Origin: Aradus depressus
Taxonomy: Eukaryota; Arthropoda; Insecta; Hemiptera; Aradidae
Assembly (NCBI GenBank): GCA_963662175.1
Contig: OY759218.1
Coordinates: forward strand, 47,740,427-47,804,426
Direction: 5' to 3'
Length of the DNA: 64,000 nt
In this document: positions 20,961-32,851 of the stretch, one piece after another
Position numbering within the stretch: position 1 is the first letter of the stretch
How the letters are laid out: every line of letters starts with the position of its first letter
Program-made: the position numbers and the translations under genes
The notes under the pieces: generated by a model
What the model saw: the letters and a program-made list of their open reading frames with translations, nothing else
Told to the model about the DNA's origin: nothing
Databases searched by the model: none

Positions 20961-21787
20961 ATCATGTCATTGTGCTAAATATGTAAATCTTTCCTATAAC
21001 AAGTAGACTATGATGTGACAGTTGTGCTACTTGTAGCCACCAACCTGAATGTAACCTATATTAGTTACCCATAGATAACTAACTTCCAACACATTGCTAT
21101 TGCTTTAACGATATTATAATGTTTTTGAGATAGACAGTAAAATGAGTAACCAATGCGGCCACGCGCTCAAGAACAAACTTTGATATTTATACTACACCTA
21201 TACATAATTGTATTAGATGTTAGCTGGTGAAATCCGTGGAGTATGTTGGTTTAGCTGGCCTAAATAAGTCCAACTGACTTAAAACGCTCTGAAATGAGAT
21301 TTGGAGGGGGAGGGGAGCGTGTTTGTGTGAATGATAGAGAGGGGGACTTATTTAGTATGGCCCACTTACTGTGATTCATAGAGCGCTATAAACCTTCCGT
21401 GTTAATATACTTAACTACACTTTACTATAACTCTCTCATATTTTGTTTATACCCATGTAATTGCTTGAAACAACTGATGATAAAGATAGTGAAATCCTTT
21501 TTATATTCTAAAACAGAAGAATTAAACAATCATTACTTTTCAAGAACACTCCTCAAGAATTCTCCCATATGAAGAGTAGAGTCTCTTATAAATAATATTG
21601 TTTTTTACACAAAGTTTACAGTCTGTTTATAGAATCGCTGTTAAAAGTGATCAAATTTAATAAAAACGAAATATTGAATTATATAATTTATGAGATAATG
21701 ACAATTATTATACTTCATACAAAGTTGTGACACTTAAGAGGATTAGCGGATATGGTCTGTAAAAGTTGACTGAAACACAATGAACAT
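20961..21787. other. AT-rich spacer, no gene seen
   Basis: No coding, RNA-gene or repeat signal was recognised. Confidence 0.45.
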
Positions 21788-22032
21788 TTTTTATCTGGGA
21801 TGTAAAAATCTTGAGCATGCCGTCATTCGGATGAGACGTTAAGCGATGGTCTCGAGCCTGTGCAATGTCAGGTATTCGTTAAAGACCCCTACCCTAGGTA
21901 AATACAAATTTAGAGTAGACAAAGTTTCAAAATTTCTATAGTAAAGTCGGGCTCATGTCCACCAGAGCTATGAAAGAGCCCTCTGCCAGTAGGCGAGTTA
22001 GAGCCCGGGCATGAACCACAATAACTAACTAA
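21788..22032 (+). mobile_element. 5'-truncated SINE (copy d)
   Basis: It starts within the body (tatctgggatgtaaaa) and runs through 'gatggtctcgagcctgtg', 'taaagacccctaccctagg' and 'gcccgggcatgaaccac' to an AACTAACTAAC tail. The tRNA-like head is missing. Confidence 0.88.
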
Positions 22033-22149
22033 CACAATGAAAATGACAACTTGGCGGGTGAAATAATCCACTTCAGCTGGTGAAAATACAACGCATAACC
22101 TACAGTGTTGCGGCGCCCGGCGGATCCTACTAACATGCAGGCGACAAGG

Positions 22150-22377
22150 CGGGAGGGGGAGAGGACGCCCCAGCATCTCACCCTCCATGAAGGCTGGCGA
22201 GACGCGTGCAGAGCTTGGCAAAAGGGCCTCGCAGCACTCGGCGACCCTAATGATCCCGTCCATGCCAGGGAAAACATCCACTATACGCCCGAGTGTCCAC
22301 TGCAGCGGAGGAAGATCGTCGTCCTTGATGATGATGAGATTGACGCGGAGGTAGGAGTGCGGAGCAGTACACTCCAC
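22150..22377 (-). pseudogene. BEL/Pao retrotransposon pol C-terminal fragment (DUF5641-like)
   Basis: The minus strand reads YLRVNLIIIKDDDLPPLQW then TLGRIVDVFPGMDGIIRV, the conserved D-x-x-L-P-P-x-x-W-x-L-G-R-V ... G-x-D-G-x-V-R-V block that ends BEL/Pao polyproteins. Directly after it a one-base slip moves the family's R-P-x-x-K-L-C motif into another frame (RGPFAKLCTRL). The rest of pol, gag and any LTR pair are absent. It is a short, broken fragment next to SINE copy d. Confidence 0.85.
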
Positions 22378-22979
22378 GCGTTTTGGAGGTACCCTACCTC
22401 TGTATAACGAGTTTGGAAACGGTAACCGCTAGTCTCCAACTTCCATTTCGTCCTTCCCCCCCCCCCCCCCCCCCCCTCTCCAGGGAAAGCACTTTACAGG
22501 TCAAAAGTAAAGAAAAAAAGAATGTTTTTTAAAAATATTGTTCATTTTACAAAATATAAACAACACATATTTGGGAATACTTTCAGTATTGCTACCATAT
22601 TCAGCCACGATTTACAAATACTGAAAAAACTGCAGAAAATGTTAAGTATCACTATCATTGTCATTACAAGCTCGCAAAAAACATATCATGATTAGAAAAA
22701 TATATCATGATTAGAATTTGGAATGAATACGACCTCTTAACATAAGAAATGAAGTTCAATTACACCCTACTTTTTTAATTCATTTGTGAATATCTCTTGA
22801 ACGGCCCAAATTCGGACATGTAGACACAATAGTCGTCGCTAATGACCCTGAAGTCGATGGGACGTTAAATAAAATTTTTAAAAAAATAACAATAACTCAA
22901 ATTCTGTTCACCTTTGTGTTCAGCATGAAAATATCTAGATAGAAACGTATTAATTATCTGGATGAATTTTAAAATTATC
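22378..22979. other. spacer with C-tract
   Basis: A run of 21 C is at 22456-22476. The text at 22537-22640 ('cacaaaatataaa..', 'attgctaccat', 'cacgattt.acaaatact') has a diverged relative at 27030-27120. No gene was seen. Confidence 0.45.
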
Positions 22980-23039
22980 CTGGAGTTAATTTTGAACAGC
23001 TTCGCGAGTCCACTATGGGGACTGGGCAGTCTCATCTCA

Positions 23040-23240
23040 GGTCCTCCTTAGATCTCTGACGTACCTGGTCCTACCATCTTTATCAGCAACTTATTTTCAA
23101 AACTTTTGAACTAAGGACCGTAATCAACGTCCATGTCTCACATCCATACAAGAGAACATTTCTTACAATGGTCGAGTAAATGCTAACTTTCAGATTACTG
23201 GAAAAGACCTTCGACCTGAGGAGCCCGAGTAATAGTCCTT
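23040..23240 (-). pseudogene. reverse-transcriptase thumb remnant
   Basis: The minus strand reads LGLLRSKVFSSNLKVSIYS then TIVRNVLLYGCETWTL, the LYxTxIRPVLLYGxETWTL block of LINE polymerases, followed by broken text. The gene body is missing. Confidence 0.75.
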
Positions 23241-23727
23241 TTTTTTTAATTAAAAGAAATTTTATTCTAGGACCGAGGTCCCTTAGGAATAAATACATAC
23301 AGAGTCAAAGAGAATAGGAAACAATGAAATAAAGTATCAGTATGCAGTGCAAAGAAATAATTACAAAAATAAATTAGTGCTACAGTGGAGAAAAGCTAGA
23401 CAATAATAGTTGTAGATAAATGAAAATTACATTGAACAGCATAATTATGAAGAAATAAATGAAATAAATGTATCTATATAAACAGGAAAATGTATTTAAT
23501 AAAGAATCTATATAAATGTAAAGAAAAAATACTAACAAAAATCGACAGAGCAAGACAAGCTTTGAAATAAAATTAATTTTAGAAAAAGGGGCTGAACAGA
23601 AATAAGTGAGAAGAGAATGAAGAAAAAATAAATAATAATAATAAGAAAATAAAATGTGTGAAATAAAAATATATAAAATGTACAAAATAGATATAATAAT
23701 ATACTTTTAGCATTCAGCAGGCATTAG
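23241..23727. other. A-rich spacer
   Basis: The strongly A-rich plus strand gives a long low-complexity opening on the other strand (Tyr/Phe/Leu/Ile only), which I do not take as a gene. Confidence 0.5.
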
Positions 23728-23915
23728 TTAGTTATTATGACTCATGCCCGGGCTTTAGCTACAAGGTCATATTTCCTACTTCCAGAGCGCTCTTTTGTCA
23801 CTCTAATGGACATGAGCCCGAATTTACTGTGGGAGTCCTAAATGTTGCCTAAATTTTTATTCACCGGCTCGGGACCATCCTTTAATGTCCCATCGGAAGG
23901 ACGGCGTGCTCAAGG
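23728..23915 (-). mobile_element. SINE 3' half (copy e)
   Basis: The minus-strand body and tail ('gcccgggcatgagtcat', then AATAACTAACTA) join at about 23915 to unrelated DNA. Part of the 'taaagacccctaccc' block is deleted compared with copy b. Confidence 0.85.
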
Positions 23916-24830
23916 TTTTTTCAAGTACAACGACGTTTTTGTTGACCCAAAGTATTTCTAAGTGTTCGCTTTCTGGAAGGCAATTGGTCCAACTTAGATC
24001 CTCTAGATAGAAACTCAAACGCATAAATCAGGGCTTAAAGATTAGAGGTACCAAACTGTGTTAGGGGTCTTTCTGTCCTTAAATGCCCTCCTATCAACAG
24101 TTTTGGATCGTCGCTAACTCCAAGAAAAACATGACAACGTTGATGATATTGCTTTTGATTTTGATAATTTATCGAGTTACTGCAAGATATATAGATTTCA
24201 TTTTTTCCTCAGCGCTCAAGTCACATGCTAGATATATTTAGGCACTTGGAGAGATGATGGTTGGAAGTGGCACCTGTGAGTAGATATGTGTGTGTGTGTG
24301 TGTGTGTTTGTGTATGTATGGGTGTGTGTTGTGTGCTCGTGCGGGGAATCTGTATTGATCTGTGGAGAGTGTGATGTGAATCATCTGATGTAGCCAAAGG
24401 AGCGGGATAATGCGGGGGATCCACTCAACTGAAGGTAACAGCTTATGTCACCCCACCCCAACCCACCCCTTCCCTTCCCGCCCCTTCAAACACGGATTAG
24501 GCAACGCACATCTTTTAGTTTTTTATTAGTCACGCGTTAGAACTGCTTCAAACACAGATTGGAGGAGGTTCATCTAAGCTGGAGGCGGCCAGTAGTTGCA
24601 ACTTGGTCTCGCCTCTCCTTTAAGGGTCCTTCTGTATTCCAAACAACTCTTTACAGGCTCCTTTGCTTTCTCTACTCTAATAAAATTACAATGATATAAA
24701 AGTCGTTTCATATACAATAATATTATTTCATATTTATTACTACATATTTCAACAAGGAAACAATATTTAAAAAAAAAGGCTAGGTATCCCAATTCTTTTC
24801 ACATCTTTCTAAATGCATAATATCGTTACT
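23916..24830. other. spacer with GT microsatellite
   Basis: A GT/TG microsatellite lies at about 24285-24325. Nothing else was recognised. Confidence 0.5.
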
Positions 24831-24835
24831 TCCTC

Positions 24836-25352
24836 ATCTATACGAAGTATAAGGGAAGTTATTTAATTGACCAAAAATTCAATGCGGATTTTTCAACGAA
24901 CTTTAATATTTTTCGACCTCCTGTTCACAAAAATTTAAAAAAAATTTTAAACATGTATCTAGAACCCTCGAAGGACGATTGATTTACAGCCACTTCGGCC
25001 AAAGGGGATGGGGGGGGGGGGGGGGGGGGGGGGGGGAGTCTTAACACAAAAACTCTGTTGTGTTGAGTTCATTTACATGAAATATTTTAATTCAAAGCCG
25101 CATAAAGATGGCACCAATTAATTTTCCACGAAATCGGTGGAAGGGAAGGGGGGATTAGAGATGAGGGGCGACTTGAGTAGGTACCCTAACAATTCCCGAC
25201 GAATGTATCGACATAAAATTTTGTATGAGGATTCAGGAACCACTATGTAAGTCAAATATTGTATTTTAGCCCAAACGGTCAAATGGCTTTGGAAGGAGAG
25301 TGAAAACGCAATTGATTAATTCGTACTGGAGCAGGTGATTCACCGACGACTC
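24836..25352 (+). repeat. R-1 family copy with 27-nt G-tract
   Basis: It runs from the first-end palindrome (tatacgaagtataagggaagt) through two modules to 'caattgattaattcgtactgg' and 'gattcaccgacgac'. The module position that is normally a short G-run has expanded to 27 G at 25010-25036. Confidence 0.8.
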
Positions 25353-25734
25353 TTTTAAATTCATTCAGTGTTGCGGTATCAGCATCAGCATCAGCATCAC
25401 TCACTTGTCTGGTATTAACGTTTTTACGATTTGCGTGAAATTTATTATCTTTTAAATGATATGTCATGATTGTACCTTCCAAAAGACAACCTTACTCACA
25501 TTCACTCATTTAAGGTGCAGAGAAGCGGTCCACGCAAAGTTTAGTTTTTTTTGTACTCAGGAGGTCGGAAAACACGATATTTCGATTAGTGGCTTGTGTA
25601 AGAATATATTTTGCAGCTGTACTATTCTCAAATTTATTTTTTGTTTCAAAACATATTTAATCCACAGACGTTTCAGGATGTATTCCCATCATCAGTATCT
25701 AACAATGTTTATATACATTATGATGTTCGTCAAA
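25353..25734. other. spacer with short repeats and a GATGA/GAAAC stem-loop
   Basis: A CAGCAT microsatellite lies at about 25376-25398. On the minus strand about 25712-25660 reads ctgatgatggg ... cctgaaacgtctg, a stem-loop signature shared with 55490-55530 and others. Confidence 0.4.
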
Positions 25735-26167
25735 TCACCCAGTGGTGGTACTCCCTAGGTACTGAGTTGCACTCATTGTCACTGCCTTATCTAAGAATGT
25801 CTCTAGGCCATTGGCGGCGTCACATGAAGTGTTGCAGAAGGGAGGGTACGGACTAGAGCATTAATGAGGATACTAAAAAAGGAAAATTATTTTTTGTATC
25901 TGAATTAAGCTAATTCGCTAACAAAGGGAATATCGAGATCAGTGTCAAGGATTTTGTTGGAGATATACCTAATAAGGAGCATTGGCTATTGTACGAAGGA
26001 TTTTGGATTGAAAGGGTTGAATGCGCTGAAGATTGGAAGCATTGGCACAACCCGGTTGGTTCAAGCCCAATTAGACTTGAGTATTGCTTATAAATTAGTC
26101 GTTTTGTTCTCAGAGTTAATTTTGTTCCTTTCTGCAACATAACACGATTACAAACATTCCAAAACAA
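25735..26167 (-). pseudogene. Jockey-type LINE fragment (thumb and 3' UTR)
   Basis: The minus strand reads LRTKRLIYKQ, then in another frame QRIQPFQSKILRTIANAPY, then TDLDIPFVSELA, the Jockey C-terminal block. It is followed by the 3' UTR text shared with 1128-1400 ('accactgggtgat'). At least two frame breaks are present. Confidence 0.75.
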
Positions 26168-26473
26168 AGTCCTCCGGATAGCGGTGAACGCACCGGGAAC
26201 TGGGAGTTGCTCCTTTTGCAGCCCACATTGAGAAACTCACCCGAAGCTGCATTTTCGATAAATTATTTTTTAAAGTATTTTATAGCACTATTAGCTATTA
26301 TAAACTTTTACAATAATTATAATTCTACAAAGAATTGACATTTGCTTATAAAAATTTTTGTAATTCTTTAAATGCTATTAGTTATCTAATCTCTGTATTA
26401 GCATATTTGCTCGTTGTATATATTTTTATACAGTTGTAAATATCTCTTTGTAAATTAAAAAAAAAAAAAGTTA
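26120..26473 (+). pseudogene. Jockey-type LINE 3' fragment with poly(A)
   Basis: It reads TRLQTFQNKVLRIAVNAPG and then decays. It ends with the family 3' terminus ('tgcttgttgtatata'-like, 'tacagttgtaaatatctctttg') and A13 at about 26459-26471. It lies head to head with the preceding minus-strand fragment. Both carry the same LINE region, so they are two insertions rather than one inverted insertion. Confidence 0.75.
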
Positions 26474-27389
26474 TTAATTTTTCCTGTTTATTATTCATTA
26501 AAATTTCAATAATATCCTTCATGTAATACTAGTTAAGTTTACTTATCATTTACACATATTATGTAGTAATCAATAACAAGAGTATAAAGTAAAGAGTACT
26601 AATAATTAAAATTAAACTATTATTACATAGTTCTTATAGCTATCAATATGTAATTGTAATGTTACATCTTACTTATGAAAATATTATCAGTTAATGAAAG
26701 GAATTAGTAACATTTACTACGATTTACAGTTAAAAAATGGTAATTATTACTACACAAAAATAGTAAATATTTCACTGTATTATGATTAAATAGTAGAAAT
26801 CATACTATTAATAAATAATACATGAATTGAGTATGAAATATTAGTTAAAATATCGGTATTGAAAATTACAAATCGTAGTTCAGTCAACTATCAAATTTTA
26901 CTATTTTTCTGTCTTTTTTCGAATCTGAAAAATAGTTTGAAAAAAGTAAATTCAACTTTTTTTTTTGTGGTATATGGTTCCATTTTGCCCCCAGTGAATT
27001 TACAGGTAAAACTGAAGAAAAATTGTCTATTTCACAAAATATATATAATATATGGAAGCACATTAGGTATTGTTACCATCTTTAGTCACGACTTAACAAA
27101 TACTGTATTTATTGATGGTAGCAGGAACCACTTTTACTAAGCTATTCATGAGGACAGGATGAAGATTCAATCTTTCATTGTACTCTGGAATAACTACATT
27201 TTTTAGAAATTAAAAATGAATAAATAAAAGCTGATATTTTTGTTTGTTCTCTGGGGAGGATGTTTGGGGGGTGCGTTACAAATGTATTGATGACTTCGTT
27301 AGTCTGTATCATTACGCCCCTGCATCCCTCTCCAGCCCCACATTCCACAGGTGGTCCTCACTTCTACCCCGTCAACACATATATTTTAA
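26474..27389. other. AT-rich spacer, no gene seen
   Basis: A stretch at 27030-27120 resembles 22537-22640 as a minor dispersed repeat. Short openings here are low complexity. Confidence 0.45.
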
Positions 27390-27392
27390 CTT

Positions 27393-27760
27393 CTCCAGCT
27401 ATACGAAATACAGAGGAAGTTTTGTAATCGATCAGAAATTCGATGCTGATCTTTAACGGAATTTTATGTTTCCGACACCCTCATTCCAAAAATTAAAAAC
27501 AAATTTTTTGTCTATCTGTGAACACGGCAACTCCCGATAGAATGAATGTCTCGAAAGGGAGGGGAAGGATCAGAGCGGGGTACAAATCAAAAATTCCAAT
27601 AACTGCCAGGGTAATGAATATATCTACACAAAATTTAGTACGAGGATTCAGAAGTCACTATGTAAGTCAAATATTGAGTTGGGAGAGCCCTTTGAAGGGA
27701 GAACGAAAAGTAATTGATTAATAATTGCTGTAAAAGTACATCGGTAAATGCTATTTGAAT
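27393..27760 (+). repeat. R-1 family copy
   Basis: It runs from the first-end palindrome region (ctatacgaaatacagaggaagt) to 'gtaattgattaataattgctg' and 'agtacatcggt'. One module is shortened. Confidence 0.75.
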
Positions 27761-27787
27761 AAAAGTAGCTGAACATTACATGGCATA

Positions 27788-28025
27788 TGTTGGCATTTTT
27801 CAGAGGATACAAATCCGGTCGTTCGATCGGATAGTTCCGTTAGCTAGTATCTGTTCGGTTCCGGTAGGGAGGCCCTTCGTCCGTCCTCCGACCTTCGTCT
27901 TCTATTTTTCAGAGGATACAAATCCGGTCTCTAGCAATGACGGTAGATCGGATAGCTCCGTTAGCTAAGTATCTGTTTGGTTCCGATAGGGAGGCCCTTT
28001 GTCCGTCCTCCGACCTCCGTTTTCT
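27788..28025 (+). repeat. two-copy tandem duplication (about 115 bp)
   Basis: 'tttttcagaggatacaaatc' begins copies at about 27796 and 27905. The second copy has an extra stretch 'tctagcaatgacggtag'. No coding potential was recognised. Confidence 0.85.
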
Positions 28026-28404
28026 ATTCTTCCTCTATGTCCTGTCCCCACATTAACACCCCTACACATCCACATCAACCCCAAGGACAATGGCCCCCCT
28101 ACCCCTCATTTACCCCAATTCTATTGTACCTACTCAATTGAGTCATATTTCATTACAACGAGACCTTTTTTGGGGAGATCTAAATAAAAAAAATGTAGTA
28201 CCCATTTAGTAAGGACACTCCTCTGTCCGGACGGAACAAATCGATTCTCTCTGGATGGAGTAACACAGCCACACTTCGTTTGCCTGACCGAAATGGGATT
28301 GGATAAACGAAAGATTGGATAATGAAACAAAAAAACCTTATGAGATCACAACTTCATCGCAGTAAATATTGTCTGTCTAATTATGCCGACACTTTTTGCC
28401 AATA

Positions 28405-28510
28405 AAGAGCCGTCCATAAATTACGTAGCGCAATTAGATATTGGATTTTCACCGGAATTTCATATTTTCCGACCTCCTGAACGTGAAAATGAAAAAAAAA
28501 TAGATGTCTG
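28405..28510 (+). repeat. R-1 first-end fragment
   Basis: 'ccataaattacgtag', 'ttttcaccggaatttcat' and 'gacctcctgaacgtgaaaa' match the beginning of R-1. It is truncated against a GT-rich minisatellite. Confidence 0.6.
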
Positions 28511-28519
28511 TAGTGGGTT

Positions 28520-28830
28520 AGACAGAGGATGGGTGGTTGGCTGCTGGGTGGGTGGTTGGCTGGGGTGAAGTTAGTTTTTCGGTTGGATGGCTGGTCGCTG
28601 GCTGGTGTGAAGGTGGTTGTTTGGTTGGCTGGTCGCTGGCTGTTGGTTGGGTGGTTAGCTGGCTGCTTGGTGGGTGGTTGGCTGGTAGCTACTGGGTAGC
28701 TAGCCGGCTGCTGGTTGGGTGGTTGGCTGGTGGGTGGCTAGCTGGCTGCTGAGTGGATGATTGTCTGGTGAGTGGCTAACTGGCTGCTGGGTGGATGGTT
28801 GGCTATTGGGCGGGTGGTAGGTCGGCCTTG
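28520..28830 (+). repeat. GT/GC-rich minisatellite (ggttggctgctgggtgg type)
   Basis: Irregular repeats of ggttggctgg, gctgctgggtgg and tagctggctgctg occur over about 300 bp. All frames are open because the monomer lacks stops; it reads as Trp/Gly/Leu/Val. Confidence 0.85.
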
Positions 28831-29427
28831 TCCCCTTCAATGTATTAATTACCGTCCTCTCTCCAGCCCTATGTATTGTATTTGGTACGTTATGTATTTG
28901 ATCATGTCCCGCATCATTTCACACTCTCCGTCCATTACAACCATTCTAATTACCTACATACAAAGGTACAAAGGATCCTCTACCAATTATGTCAAACATT
29001 CTCTCCCTCTATTTGGTTTTAACCTCGTGAAATTTAATAAAAGCCTAATTTTCCAAGAAATTCTTTGATATCATTCGTACAACAAAGATAAACAAATAAT
29101 TGCCCTACGGCTAGGAAAAAATAAAAGATGAATTTTCATTGGAACACAATAATTGTACCAACCATACATTTCGGCATGCCGTGGCACTACGAGCATTTAT
29201 TACGAACTCTTTCCAAAAATGTATTCGAAAACCCTCGACTTGTGCCTCGTCCTACATCATTTTCTTCGGAGGATTTTATAAATCTAGAATATATACTTCT
29301 AACTAGCTTAGCTCCTTACATTATATTCTTAGTTATCCAATCAATTTTGTTATGTATTATTAATTTGTTCTCTTCCCCTCCTCCAATTCAGGATACAATT
29401 GGTGAAATTCCTATATCAGAATGATTC
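28831..29427. other. spacer, no gene seen
   Basis: An ATG opening at 29128-29424 has no recognisable domain. It precedes the polymerase scrap at 29430 and could belong to the same decayed element. Confidence 0.35.
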
Positions 29428-29560
29428 GACATTACATGTGGTGTCCCCCACGGATCAATCTTAGGACTCTTACTGTCTCTAATATACTGAGTATTACTCT
29501 GATAATACAATTTTGAGAAGGACAGTACTCATGAATAAAGGTTATATAAATTAATGGAGA
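29428..29560 (+). pseudogene. reverse-transcriptase core scrap
   Basis: It reads TCGVPHGSILGLLLSLIY, the GVPQGSILGPLLFLIYIND motif of LINE polymerases, then a stop. In another frame, SDNTILRRT is reminiscent of the ADDT catalytic turn. About 130 bp remain, with the piece in between deleted. Confidence 0.65.
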
Positions 29561-29674
29561 GAAAAAAAGAACTCTGGAATTTGGTTAAAAGTAAGTAAGT
29601 TTGTACATGTAATTAGTTACTTAATCTACTTACTCCATAGAACATTGAACACCGTGGTCTTTCGCCAACCAAAT

Positions 29675-29850
29675 CATGCCGCCTCCACCTCTCCAGGTTC
29701 AGGGCTACCGCCTTCTCCTCTCCAGGTCCAGGGCTGCCGGCTCCATCTCTCCAGACCCAGGACTGCCACCTCAACCTCTCCAGGTTCAGGGCTACCGCAT
29801 TCACCTCTCCCGGTTCAGGGCTGCCATCTTCCAGTTGGCAGCCCTGGAAC
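29675..29850 (+). repeat. about 29-30-bp minisatellite (ctctccaggttcaggg)
   Basis: About five copies of ctctccaggttcagggctacc and variants are spaced 29-30 bp apart. Several frames are open because of the repeat composition. Confidence 0.85.
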
Positions 29851-29859
29851 TCAGTAGCA

Positions 29860-30334
29860 TCTGAAAAAGAAAATATGAAAAGAATTAAATAACGTTTCCT
29901 TCATATCGATCCTCAAGCAGGTGCCGGTAAAGGCCCTTCGATCGATTTGCCGATAGCGCTTCTACTAAATTTAAGATATATTTTTTGGAGGGGGACTCCT
30001 TCAATGGATAGCTGTAGGGCCCCTAAAACTGGAGATTCATCAATGGCTAAGAGAGACTGAATAAAGTAGAGAGTAATAGTTTGTAAGAGTTCAAGATAGG
30101 AGCAGGCCGATCTATAGAAGAAGAGAGTTCCAGAGGGAGCTAGCCTGGATAAGGAAGGAGTTGTGGTAGGTTGTAGGGAGGGGACGGGATCTGGTGACTT
30201 TCTGATGGATATGCGGTTTAAATTGGAGGATGATGTTATTTGTAACAGATTAACAATGAAACAGTGAAAAAAAGTACGAAATGGATATAAAAAAAAAGAT
30301 TATTCATTAACCATGCGAATTAAATAAACAAATT

Positions 30335-30386
<52 letters not shown>

Positions 30387-30788
30387 TTAATATAATAATT
30401 ATAATATTATAATAATTAAAATTTAATCAATAAGGAATCAATAATTTTAATGAATGTTAATAATTTTAAAATATAAATGGTGCGTAATTATTAAAAATAA
30501 AATTACCTTTATGTTGACTTTCTTGTTGCTGTATTTGCTTTTGTCTTGCACGGAATTGTTGAACACGTTCCGTTGAAGTTTTTAACTATTTAACAATAAC
30601 TCAGAATAAAACTAAACGTATTAAATTAATAATCAAACGTATTATTTTAACGCATAAACAGTATACAAACACATAGCACACAACCCCCTCTCCTTAGCGT
30701 TTCATGTTTGATTTTTTAATTACGATTCACTAGTCTTGCTAAAGAAGTTTCACTTCAAAAAAGTACGAAATGGATAGAAAAAAAAGAC
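29860..30788. other. spacer with AT microsatellite and flanking direct repeats
   Basis: An (AT)n tract lies at about 30336-30382. A direct repeat with gtacgaaatggata followed by an A-run occurs at about 30269 and 30761, enclosing about 490 bp. No gene was seen. Confidence 0.5.
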
Positions 30789-31340
30789 TTATGAATGATG
30801 TAAGTGGAAGAGAGTTGGTATTTGGTGAAGCCAGAGCAGAAAACTCACAATAGGTGTAAAAATAATCTTTTTCTTTGATAGGAAGGAGAGGGTTTGCCGG
30901 TTGGGCGATCCCGGCAAACAGGCGGAAAATGAATTTTCATCCCAAGTTAATTTACGAGTGGCGGAGAAGAAGCGGACAAAGGGGGTGGGCTCTAATATGG
31001 AATCAATCAGGGGACGGTGGGTATTAGGGGGGAAGGAGGGGGGTGGGGGCGGGGGGCAGGGGGCTGGGGGCTGCAGATAAGGAGGGACCCTTTTTAGAGG
31101 AACCTTCAAGGTCCCTTCCATCACCCTTTTATCCAACAATACCCAAGCTAACCTTACCTTAACTCACCTTCCCCGCCCGCAACAGTTATGCTACTCACAG
31201 ATTTACTGGGTGGGTAATTGTACAATACTGAATAAACCACATTAAGAGTGAGTAATTCTTTATTCATTATTTCTGAACCCTTACAGCACTGGCCTGGAAA
31301 ATCCAAGAGAAAAATGACATATGTTCATCGATGTGATATG
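30789..31340. other. GC-rich spacer, no recognised gene
   Basis: A 116-codon opening on the minus strand (31139-30789) is Pro-rich and has no recognisable domain. It may be chance. Confidence 0.3.
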
Positions 31341-31538
31341 GCCACAACAGGACTTTCTTATACCAACCACTTTTGTTCAGATCACTCCCTCTTCTCCTCT
31401 CAAATTCATTCCATCCTGGCATTACTGGGTAAGTAAGTATAAGCAAGTAATGTATCGATTCACCTTATCGCCTGGTGGTCTGGTAGAAGGCGATATGACC
31501 TCTAAGTTAAAGCCCGGGCATGAGTCACAATAACTAAC
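31340..31538 (+). repeat. R-2 end joined to a SINE 3' end (copy f)
   Basis: 31345-31440 carries the R-2 last end ('ggactttcttata', 'tggcattactgggtaagt'). 31468-31538 is the last 70 bp of the SINE with an AACTAACTAA tail. Confidence 0.7.
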
Positions 31539-31539
31539 T

Positions 31540-32142
31540 AAATGTGACTCTTCACTCTGTTTAAGCTAAAAAAAGTTGATTATTGAATAGTAAAAAATTA
31601 ATTTATTGAATTAAAGGTAAAAAAAAAATATAATTTAACCGAAATATGTATTATAAAAATGGTTTAAAGTAATCAGAATATCATAAAACATCTCTAGCTG
31701 TTAATTATAATATTAAGCTCCAGATAAAATATTTAAATACATAAAAATCCTTTTTTCCGCATGCGAAAGAAATAGGGCGGGTTTTATCTTCTCAACTCCA
31801 TCATCAGTTTTGAATGACCAGTTGCTGCGAATGCCTGTGTCACACTTTTTGGCAGCAAAAAAAGATTTTAAAATTGTAATTTTTATATTACTTTCTCAAG
31901 AAACGAAAAAGTGACAGAGTGAAACCACCTTAAAAAAAGAGATACTTAGCGGCCTAACACACCTCTCAGATTTTTGCTGTAAATTTAATATTATATAATA
32001 TTAAATATTAAAATTATAATTTAACTATAATATATAATAATTGATTATATGTAATATCCATGTAATTATATTAGTATATATACTAACTTGTATATATCTT
32101 GTAACAATGGTACTCCCTGATTTTTCTTATATTTTCATGAGT
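31540..32142. other. AT-rich spacer
   Basis: No feature was recognised. Confidence 0.4.
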
Positions 32143-32432
32143 TGAGGGCGCCGGTAGCTCAGTGATATGCGTGCTTGCTTACTGAGCCAAGATCGCGGGT
32201 TTGAAACCCGGCCGAGGTCCTTAGTTTATTTTATCTGGGACGTTGAGCGATGGTCCCGAGCCTCTAACATGTCAGGTACTCTTTAAAGACCCCCTATCCC
32301 AGGTGAATACAAATTTAGGGTAGGCAAAATTTAGAACTCCCATATGTCGACCAGAGTAACGAAAGAACGCTCTGGTAGTAGGCAATATGACCTTGTAGTT
32401 AAAGCCCGGGAATGAGTCATAATAACCAACTC
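32143..32432 (+). mobile_element. tRNA-derived SINE with intact head (copy g)
   Basis: The A box tagctcagtga and the B box gggtttgaaacc are both present, followed by the body with two internal deletions (after 'tatctggg' and after 'aactcccat') and 'gcccgggaatgagtcat'. The head gives the clearest tRNA resemblance together with 62568-62640. Confidence 0.9.
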
Positions 32433-32840
32433 TGCATCAGTTGAGATAACCGTACGGACGGAATAATATAATGTATGTTTATAGTATATACTATAAGTGT
32501 ATAATAATATATTGACACTATTATAACTTGTATTTTTTTAACTGTCATGTATAGTATTTATCTGTTGTACTTTTATCATGTATTGTATGTTAATAGTCGC
32601 ATTTTATTTGAATTACATGATTTTAATTTGATTAAATCCCCAGTCTTGGAGAGACGTCTATATCGACAACTCAAACCTTGTTATTCGCTCGACAGCCGTT
32701 TTTGCGGCTTTGGACTTGTTGAATGCAGGAACGTGACTGTCTATCCATTGTTGGAACTCGTGGTTGTGATTTAACAATATCCGGCGGGCGCCTTGGAATT
32801 GTTTGCCACGTCATCCTCATGACATATTGACAGTCAGTTG
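32433..32840. other. 5' flank of the Harbinger element
   Basis: No inverted terminal repeat could be matched by eye with the other side (35985-36110). No other gene was seen. Confidence 0.35.
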
Positions 32841-32851
32841 AGTTCTACCCT

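Noticed and set aside
22105..22407. Plus-strand 100-codon opening in the GC-rich block
   Set aside because: It is the opposite strand of the BEL/Pao fragment, whose minus-strand reading carries the recognisable motif.
23380..23685. Membrane protein on the minus strand
   Set aside because: Tyr/Phe/Leu/Ile-only text from a strongly A-rich plus strand, with no start context or homologous feel.
25735..26473. Single LINE with 5' inversion (twin priming)
   Set aside because: Both oppositely oriented parts contain the same LINE region including 3' UTR text, so two insertions are more likely.
28537..28752. Gly/Trp-rich protein
   Set aside because: It is a direct translation of the ggttggctgg minisatellite.
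30256..30790. LTR pair formed by the gtacgaaatggata repeats
   Set aside because: The repeats are only about 40 bp, and no primer-binding site, polypurine tract or gag/pol text lies between them.
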